64,000 nt of DNA from Xanthomonas vesicatoria ATCC 35937. GTDB taxonomy: Bacteria; Pseudomonadota; Gammaproteobacteria; Xanthomonadales; Xanthomonadaceae. The stretch is taken from positions 62,001 to 126,000 of the forward strand of contig NZ_CP018726.1 in assembly GCF_001908725.1 (NCBI RefSeq), written 5' to 3'. The stretch's first letter is position 1, and each line of letters opens with the position of its first letter. Positions 59,201 through 64,000 of the stretch are shown piece after piece. The notes under the pieces were generated by a model. It was not told the origin of the DNA. It saw only the letters and a program-made list of their open reading frames with translations, and did no database searches. A program made the position numbers and the translations under genes.

Positions 59201-60317
59201 GCCAGTTGCGGCCGTTGAACTGCCACTCCACGTCCGCTTTGTCGGTCTGGTTGTAGATAGCGCGGTTGTCCAGCAAATCGGCGCCCTTGTCGAATGCCTT
59301 GCTCATCAACAGCGCATCGCCCACCACCAACGCCGCAGGCACGAAGCCGCTGCCGCCCAGCGCTGCTGCGGTGGACGCGCCACCGGCCCAGCCGCCGACA
59401 TTGCGCGCCAAGGCATGGGTAACCTCAGACTGTGCGGCGGTTGCGTTGCCTTGTTCCAGCAGCTCGGCCGAACGGCGAGCGGTCAACACCGCATCTGCGC
59501 CAGTCGCCAGCAAGCCACCCGAACGCACCAGGGTGCTGGCCGAGGCATTGCCGAGCAACACTTCCATGGACGCGGCACCGCTTTGACCGCGAGGAACTCG
59601 CAAAGGTCTCGCAGCTTCCTCGCCCAAGGTGTTTTCCACTACAGCCACGCCACCGGGTGACAGTGTCAGCTTTCCACCGTGATAGGCCTCGGAGATAGCC
59701 GTGGACAACCCATGTCTTTGCAGGTCAATGTTGCCGCCCCCCAGCAATGGCAGCCCGGAGGTATGAAAATACTGCAACGTGGAAACGAGGCGAGATTCGG
59801 TGTGTGTGACCCCCGCCCACTGACGTGTAATAGCGCTGGCTTGACCATATGCTTTCAACTGCGCTGCATTTCGGGCAGCGTAGTTGTTTGGATCATCGAA
59901 GAATGCGTGAGTCGCAGCCCGGGTTTGGCTAATTGACTGCCCTATGGCGGTATTCGTGCGTAGGTCGCCATTGATAAGTGCCACCTGCGCGGTGTCACTC
60001 AATCGCTGAACCCTGAGAGCAATTCGGTCCAGCGCGTCCGAGTCCTTCGCCAACACTGCCGCCTGGCCATCCTTTGTGGCGGCCAATTCCTCCAGGGCAT
60101 CCTTTAAACCAAGGCCATACTCCTTAACAGGCCGGCCATTGTGCGGCGTCATCCCAATGGCGTGAGCAAGCCCCTTGTCGTTGGGCAAATTGATCAGATT
60201 GGTAGCCGCGTCCTTGTTCAACCGACCAGAATCAACAAGTACCTGTAGCAGGGGATCACTCTTAAACGCGTTTTGCTCGATGGCGTGATGTGATTGAAAG
60301 AGAGTCTTTTCCGGCAT
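56271..60317 (-). CDS. large putative polymorphic toxin with N-terminal AHH-like nuclease motif
   Basis: The 1348-residue protein opens with Ser-His-His-Ala-Ile (residues 9-13), then Asp-Ala-Ala-x-Asn-Leu-Ile-Asn-Leu-Pro (about 36-45) and a later Pro-His-Asn-Gly-Arg-Pro-x-x-x-Tyr (about 58-67): the spacing of the AHH nuclease family. A middle region has two hydrophobic Ala/Gly-rich stretches (about 320-345) that could insert in or cross membranes. Residues about 720-1080 are Gln/Glu/Arg/Ala-rich coiled coil, and the last 30 residues are almost pure glycine. Unlike most polymorphic toxins the nuclease-like part is N-terminal. An Imm11-like gene lies 34 bases upstream on the same strand. Secretion route is unknown. 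Confidence 0.6.
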   Translation of the reverse strand: MPEKTLFQSHHAIEQNAFKSDPLLQVLVDSGRLNKDAATNLINLPNDKGLAHAIGMTPHNGRPVKEYGLGLKDALEELAATKDGQAAVLAKDSDALDRIALRVQRLSDTAQVALINGDLRTNTAIGQSISQTRAATHAFFDDPNNYAARNAAQLKAYGQASAITRQWAGVTHTESRLVSTLQYFHTSGLPLLGGGNIDLQRHGLSTAISEAYHGGKLTLSPGGVAVVENTLGEEAARPLRVPRGQSGAASMEVLLGNASASTLVRSGGLLATGADAVLTARRSAELLEQGNATAAQSEVTHALARNVGGWAGGASTAAALGGSGFVPAALVVGDALLMSKAFDKGADLLDNRAIYNQTDKADVEWQFNGRNWQREAAFDLAQDGRRTPGEQPVVASYEKSQELGALANAKAVELALGNAPPSQNPFNLPARASDQVGLDNQNWERNAERQTWERQVRTAASGTDEIGSYALQLASPERAQQLNQEALARIESNIATGREAIAATYLENHAAQRARDYGVEVPAAVQAAQAKPDRVQGHDGQAYQRNEAGQWLGKEGLATGNLAAELELTNQMRQASLERAQEALAAIEALPAPTAAQMEQNELLHRYRAAGVDLNVNPQTQQAVALASQRTMEANGITGPTMQQLQRNESGQYGYDSPIAHLQRGSDGVTRVVAVTSSEDIRQALTEAQGNRPESPTLGRVPEGTAEANTSTSESSNPQQVLDIQARMQASVAAQARQEREQQDRLAQEQHAAQVREHLQQAQPEREDRAQSEQTVQAHAVLEGQRQAEQHRQSEERQVQEQQAQTSQQRELQEREERDVQQRQAQERQAEDNQQREQQDRQAQEARQVEVQEAQARQAQDHQQQVQGLAQQQAQRQESSPQPDPQPDAQDAALAQQTPRPELQQEQARQHPEAQGQQAGEHLAHTTPDPRTQAPGPGDAQSRQEQEAESALEIQAMENRDTARFQLPPSEGSETHSHPAQSTQADAVPPVLHRHVQTQQAEIEQASVRQQDVALEQGAEPVRVMATTTPATAEPLTASRFTAPTTPEREAEAEQPRPSNALLADHGAALLPAAHLAQANEQSLEDRAVSRLPAGLAEAGDLRTQSTPAQEYSAADPDGALFLEETMRSLRQLQQEIELADREDERFHQEWKEYRERGEPYPFARDGARDKESGSIDSFSAHEQGHRSPREAAAQAKSLPPLAQRFAGPAEMDAPNDSSNAQRKSITGDPDVDEVLYALESKNELAIEQALNRVANSAATQALIKRGNDFLEAQAQQEAQEHAATRQTLGMDVSAEINTSRGPVMVMTLPEFAKGPMQSGPQGGGGGGGGGDGGGGGGGGGGGGGGGG

Positions 60318-60351
60318 GGCTTACGGGCTCCTGCCTTTAGGCCTTGTAGGT

Positions 60352-60993
60352 TCAGATGTCAGATGCGTCAATGAACGAGATGCCGCTCACTTCTGCTTTG
60401 TCAGATATGCCAGCCGCATGAACCTCGCTCTTAAAATCGTGATCGCAGAATACCGATGGATTGAACGGCAAGCGGAATACATGTGACTTCCCCAACACAT
60501 CATGTCTGAATGCAAGGCTGGCTCCTCCACCCAAGGAGTAAAACTTTCCACGCACATAGTCGTCATCGACTTTGATCCTAAGTCTGGATGCTTCTTCGTC
60601 TAAGGCATCTAGCTCTCGAATGACGTCACACAGAAAATGACGTGGACCCTTGCTCCCGTCAATCAACCGGTAATCCACCTCGATGAACGCAAATGCACCC
60701 GGGTCACATGAGCACATGATGTCATGGAGTCGCTCGGATACTAGCCAGTAACCGCCAAACCCAGGCTCTAGATCACGGGGTTCGGGACCCCCGCTTGGGT
60801 CATAGGTCATCTGTGGCTGTTCGAGCAGTGAAGGAAATCCACCCGCCTCAGGACGCAAGATCACACGGGAGGGAGACAGCAGCTCGCGAAGGTTGTTGAA
60901 CCTCACACCGCAGGGAGGCCTAGCACTCTCCATATCAGACACGAACATGTAGAACGCTTCGGGGGTGGGCTGATTAGGTACTGTTGATTGCAT
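60352..60993 (-). CDS. Imm11-like (DUF1629) immunity protein
   Basis: Start at 60993 is chosen because upstream residues look non-coding. The 213-residue protein has the Imm11 pattern: a first half with several short strands, a Gly-Gly-Tyr-Trp-Leu-Val-Ser-Glu-Arg-Leu segment, an Arg-Glu-Leu-Asp-Ala-Leu-Asp-Glu-Glu-Ala-Ser motif and a final strand with His-Val-Phe-Arg-Leu. Imm11 proteins neutralise cognate toxins. Its position directly before the AHH-like gene supports a toxin-immunity pair. The 490 bases upstream to 61485 hold no credible gene. Confidence 0.65.
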   Translation of the reverse strand: MQSTVPNQPTPEAFYMFVSDMESARPPCGVRFNNLRELLSPSRVILRPEAGGFPSLLEQPQMTYDPSGGPEPRDLEPGFGGYWLVSERLHDIMCSCDPGAFAFIEVDYRLIDGSKGPRHFLCDVIRELDALDEEASRLRIKVDDDYVRGKFYSLGGGASLAFRHDVLGKSHVFRLPFNPSVFCDHDFKSEVHAAGISDKAEVSGISFIDASDI

Positions 60994-61485
60994 GCGTCTA
61001 TCCCCATCGTTTTCGCGTCGGTGGTAACACAACGGTTGCACCTCAGTATAAACGCGTTGAACTGAAGCGCTCGCTGTAGCCTGGGGGCGGGTGGGGCAGC
61101 CATGCGAGCAAAGCCTGCAGCCGCTGTCCCTGGCAAAGGGGTAGGGTGCCGCACAACCGGCGATCGCCCAGCACGCAGGTGCACTGCATCGCGGTCGCAA
61201 GCCTTGCTGTAATCAACTTCTCGGGGTCTACGCATGTGCAATTGACGGCGACTCCGCGGCCTGGGGTGGGGGAGAGGACTTCTAGTGGTCTGGACCACCG
61301 ATCTTCGCCCTTGACAGCAAAGAGGCGCTCTTTTAAATTTTTCCCTAGAACGCGCTCTGCGCATCTCCGTAGTGGCCGGTGCCACCCACGTAACACATAC
61401 GCAACACTTATATCAATCCCCAGCGGGCGAACTAGATTTCGCCCATGGGCGAGGTCTGTTTGCCCCTTTTCGTTTGGAGCAAATC

Positions 61486-62127
61486 ATGACCACTCTAGTC
61501 CAGGCCCGTCTCGACGGCGCTTTTCACAATCTTGTTATGCGTATCTACGCAAACGCTGAGGCGGCTAAGTCCAAGCTCTGCGGAACGCGCTGCGCAACCT
61601 CAGATCCTCAGCCAATCTTCAAGGGATTTACCTACGTTGCAAGTGCCCGCGTTGAGTACTGCGTAGCGCTACCGATGTACGACGATTATCCCTGGGTTGA
61701 GGAATGTTTCTACCACCATGCGCGTTACTTCCATCTGGATTTTCCGGCCATGGGCCTTGTCCAAGCCAGGGATCACATCGGTGCTACCTGGGAGACTGCT
61801 AGGGACAAGGTCGAATCGGTCTATTTTAAAGATGAAAAATACGCGGATGATGACTGGAGCGAGTTCGGTATCATCAAATCAATCAAGCTACTTGACACCT
61901 TCGGGAACGTGGTCGACACCATCTCTGGCAGGAGCTCGTGGATCCATGACCCGCAGATTATCGGTGACGTTAACTCGTTGAAGGAGCGCGTAGTTGCACT
62001 CAGGGCAGAAAGTGCTCTCGAGTATGGCTGGGACAACCACGACACCGCGCGTTCTCTACGTTCCATGGCTGATTCGATCGTCGATCAGATATCCATTATC
62101 GAATGTCGCAGTAGACTAGTGGCGTAA
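61486..62127 (+). CDS. hypothetical protein
   Basis: The 213-residue product begins at ATG 61486 after TGGAGC. It is soluble and mixed alpha/beta, with many aromatic and acidic residues in the middle (Tyr/His/Asp-rich around residues 60-85). No family is recognised. It diverges from the immunity gene and is closed by a terminator, so it is an independent unit. Confidence 0.55.
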   Translation: MTTLVQARLDGAFHNLVMRIYANAEAAKSKLCGTRCATSDPQPIFKGFTYVASARVEYCVALPMYDDYPWVEECFYHHARYFHLDFPAMGLVQARDHIGATWETARDKVESVYFKDEKYADDDWSEFGIIKSIKLLDTFGNVVDTISGRSSWIHDPQIIGDVNSLKERVVALRAESALEYGWDNHDTARSLRSMADSIVDQISIIECRSRLVA

Positions 62128-62175
62128 CAGCCATGCTCGGCTGCAGCACATTTGCATCTCAGTTGTCACTCACCC

Positions 62176-62208
62176 AAAGCCCCTTCTAGCACAGCTAGCA
62201 GGGGCTTT
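62176..62208 (+). terminator. intrinsic terminator
   Basis: AAAGCCCCT (62176-62184) pairs perfectly with AGGGGCTTT (62200-62208), with an inner CTAGC/GCTAG stem and a T-run after. Confidence 0.9.
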
Positions 62209-62343
62209 TTTGTGGACTCCCCTCCTCCCAACAACGCTAGTGGAGGGCCGGCTAGCTCCCCACGTTGACCTGGAGTTGCCGGCCACCAGATCAGCGCTAC
62301 GAAGGGGAAGGGCAAGGGCGGGAGTCGAGGTGCCAGCCATCGG

Positions 62344-62673
62344 TCAGGGGAACAATTGCTTGATGGGGTCCACTTGCAAATCATGCTCGGCATCATTGTC
62401 CAAAGTTGACTTGCTGATTACATGGTTCAAAATTTCATCGCCGCGTCTACGCAGTTCGGTATCGCTGAGATTGTCCATCTCGAACAGTTTGCCCGCGATT
62501 GCGTAGCTTAGGTTTTTAGCTCCGCTACCTCCGTAACCCCACCCAATTCCACCTGGATAATTGAACAAGTCGCGGCGCGTCGGCAGCAGCTCGGCCCGGC
62601 CGTCTTCAGCATGTCGATAGAGCGCGACACTGGCGCCCTCAACGATTCGCAGCAGGATGTGGCTCATTGGCAT
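62344..62673 (-). CDS. DUF6166-like small protein
   Basis: The 109-residue reading starts at an ATG at 62673 (a second ATG at 62667 is possible). The core matches the DUF6166 pattern: a Leu-Tyr-Arg-His segment, Arg-Arg-Asp-Leu-x-Asn-Tyr, then Gly-Trp-Gly-Tyr-Gly-Gly-Ser-Gly-Ala and a helical end. The family is of unknown function and frequent on mobile elements and phages. The stretch from 62674 to 63108 has no credible gene and probably contains the end of the Tn3-family element, though I could not identify its inverted repeat. Confidence 0.6.
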   Translation of the reverse strand: MPMSHILLRIVEGASVALYRHAEDGRAELLPTRRDLFNYPGGIGWGYGGSGAKNLSYAIAGKLFEMDNLSDTELRRRGDEILNHVISKSTLDNDAEHDLQVDPIKQLFP

Positions 62674-63108
62674 CTCGTCATCATAGGCATGGCGCCCGGA
62701 AGGGGCATTGTGCGCAGGGTCGCGGCAGCTTCTGCAAGTGGCGCGCGTAGCGGGCGAGGAATTGAACCTACCGGCAATGACGCGGCACGTGGCATCGGTG
62801 CACAGCACCACAAGGTACCTACGCGCGGTAATGCCCCCTTCTGGGCCGGTAGCAGGTCGGGCAGGGCATTCGCATCGGCTGCGACTGCGATGTGCACAGT
62901 GTGGTGAATGGGCCAACGCAAACGACCAACACTCGCACCGTGGCACTTCGGCCCACCTGGGATTTGCGACGCCTGCGGAAGCCGGTGCGGCACGATGGAC
63001 CAGGCCGGTATGAGGGTCGGCAGGGAATCGTTACGTACAGGGCCAAATGCCACCTAAGCGATTGAAACGAAATGATAATTGTCTTGTCCCGATGGCGGAT
63101 ATCCCCGT

Positions 63109-64000
63109 CTATGGGGCCTGTTCAAGGACTTTCGCTGTATAGCTCAGCGGCGCCACTTCCCTTTCAAGATCCAAGTGATAGTCGCCGAAGCGATTGATGT
63201 GGCTGGTCCGGTAAGGCGACAGGCCGGCCAGAATCTCGGGCGTCAGTTCAATCCCCTCCTTCTGCATTACGGCCAAGGTCCGGCTCATGCGTTCCACGTT
63301 GTGGAGGATGATCATGTTGGCCACCAGCTGGCTGTACTTGATGATCTTGCGCTGCTCGTGTTGGACGTTCTCAGCAATGATCCCTTGGCTGCCAAAGAAG
63401 ACCCACTTCACGAAGCCGTTGTATTCCTCGCTCTTGTTGGTCGCAGCATGGATCGTTTTGCGAATCTCGTTGTCATCGATGTAGCGCAGCAAGAACAGCG
63501 TTCGGACGGCCTTGCCAAGTTCCCGGAAGGCGAAGTACAGCTTGTTCTTCCGGCTGTAGGTGCCCAGCCGGCGCAGGATCGAGGACGCGGTGATCTTCCC
63601 CAATCGGATCGAGATCACTACCCGCAGCATGTCGTGGAGATGCGTCGCGATCAGTTGCCAGTCGATGCTGTCTCCGAACAGTGCCTGGATATTCTTATAG
63701 GTCCTGCCAGGTTCGGGCCGGAAGAATGTCAGATCCTTGATGTTTCGTATCCTGGGCATCAGCTGGATGCCCAGCATGTGGGCCAAACCGAAGACTGGGT
63801 AGCTTTGGGCCTGCGTGTCGCCATGGACGATCTCAGGCTGGATGTCGGAAGTGTTGGCCAGCAGGCCGTCGAGGATGTAGATGCCCTCGTGCACACCACA
63901 GGGAATGAAATGGCTGAACAGCGCCACGTATTTGTCGGACACATGGTAGTAGCCGATGCCGCCGTAGCCGCCGTAGCGGATGTGGTACTCCGACAGCAGG
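63109..64000 (-). CDS. tnpA: Tn3-family transposase, C-terminal part, cut by the window edge
   Basis: The frame is open to the end of the window, and upstream codons (Gly-Tyr-Gly-Gly-Ile-Gly-Tyr-Tyr-His-Val) continue the typical Tn3 catalytic domain. Visible landmarks include His-Gly-Asp-Thr-Gln-Ala-Gln-Ser-Tyr-Pro-Val-Phe-Gly-Leu-Ala-His-Met-Leu-Gly and Leu-Met-Pro-Arg-Ile-Arg-Asn-Ile-Lys-Asp, both hallmarks of the family DDE domain, and the C-terminal Asn-Met-Ile-Ile-Leu-His-Asn-Val helix. The enzyme transposes by a replicative copy mechanism. The rest of the transposon is outside the window. Confidence 0.9.
   Translation of the reverse strand, partial: LLSEYHIRYGGYGGIGYYHVSDKYVALFSHFIPCGVHEGIYILDGLLANTSDIQPEIVHGDTQAQSYPVFGLAHMLGIQLMPRIRNIKDLTFFRPEPGRTYKNIQALFGDSIDWQLIATHLHDMLRVVISIRLGKITASSILRRLGTYSRKNKLYFAFRELGKAVRTLFLLRYIDDNEIRKTIHAATNKSEEYNGFVKWVFFGSQGIIAENVQHEQRKIIKYSQLVANMIILHNVERMSRTLAVMQKEGIELTPEILAGLSPYRTSHINRFGDYHLDLEREVAPLSYTAKVLEQAP

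Noticed and set aside
57945..59660. Long plus-strand frame opposite the large toxin-like gene
   Set aside because: Leu/Arg-rich antisense shadow of a repetitive coding region; no ribosome-binding site or domain.
63062..63108. Terminal inverted repeat of the Tn3-family element
   Set aside because: I looked for a 38-bp repeat with a G-run at the outer end and TAAG inside but found no convincing match; the other end is outside the window so it cannot be paired.
1..64000. tRNA, rRNA or plasmid replication initiator genes
   Set aside because: No cloverleaf-like or rRNA sequence was noticed and no protein with initiator-like motifs was recognised.

Overview
The window looks like part of a large conjugative plasmid or integrative element of a gram-negative proteobacterium, most likely a Xanthomonas/Stenotrophomonas relative. 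That assignment rests on GC-rich coding, a PRTRC cassette, a MobH/TraD transfer pair and a Tn3-family transposase; no rRNA, tRNA or chromosomal marker fixes the species. Almost everything is DNA maintenance, transfer or accessory function. I see no replication initiator, no ParA, no mating-pore (Mpf) genes and no CRISPR array, so these must lie outside the window if they exist.

Layout: 0-8 kb holds envelope and hypothetical genes, RdgC, a secreted SNase-like nuclease, a PDZ protein with a degenerate M48 domain and an AAA ATPase. 8.4-14 kb holds a fused N6-methyltransferase/SNF2 helicase, small genes and an element-encoded beta sliding clamp. 14.4-20.6 kb is a compact PRTRC operon (ParB, E, C, F, B, A, ThiF). 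Inside it C is ubiquitin-like, B E2-like, A a JAB/JAMM peptidase and ThiF E1-like, so it resembles a bacterial ubiquitin-like conjugation pathway tied to a ParB protein. 20.9-25.8 kb carries SSB, a run of small genes, a GNAT-like protein and a RecG-like helicase. 25.9-33.5 kb carries a Sel1 protein, the MobH relaxase, the TraD coupling protein, a DUF4400-like protein and a degenerate tyrosine recombinase. 33.5-34.3 kb is decayed DNA, followed by minus-strand UvrD-like and AcaB-like genes.

37.5-49.6 kb is a plus-strand cluster that resembles the ssb-bet-exo/cobS/cobT region of SXT/R391 and IncA/C elements: an SSB-like protein, a candidate annealing protein, a Cas4/AddB-type Fe-S nuclease, a CobS/MoxR ATPase, a DUF3150-like protein, a zincin-vWA protein and a TOPRIM primase. 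50-55.6 kb has a second UvrD-like helicase and unknown genes. 55.6-61 kb on the minus strand has a coiled-coil membrane protein, a 1348-residue putative toxin with an N-terminal AHH-like motif, and an Imm11-like immunity gene. The right edge is cut inside a Tn3-family transposase.

The most unusual signal is not a protein. Many genes, especially at 12.8, 21.7-22.6 and 37.5-47.6 kb, are preceded by dense arrays of near-perfect hairpins. In several leaders one strand can pair with either an upstream copy or a downstream copy that covers or adjoins the ribosome-binding site. The leader of the SSB-like gene folds on paper as a multi-branch junction whose closing stem contains the Shine-Dalgarno. 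I propose these as a candidate family of cis-acting RNA switches. All pairings were found by eye; no folding energy, covariation or database search was run.
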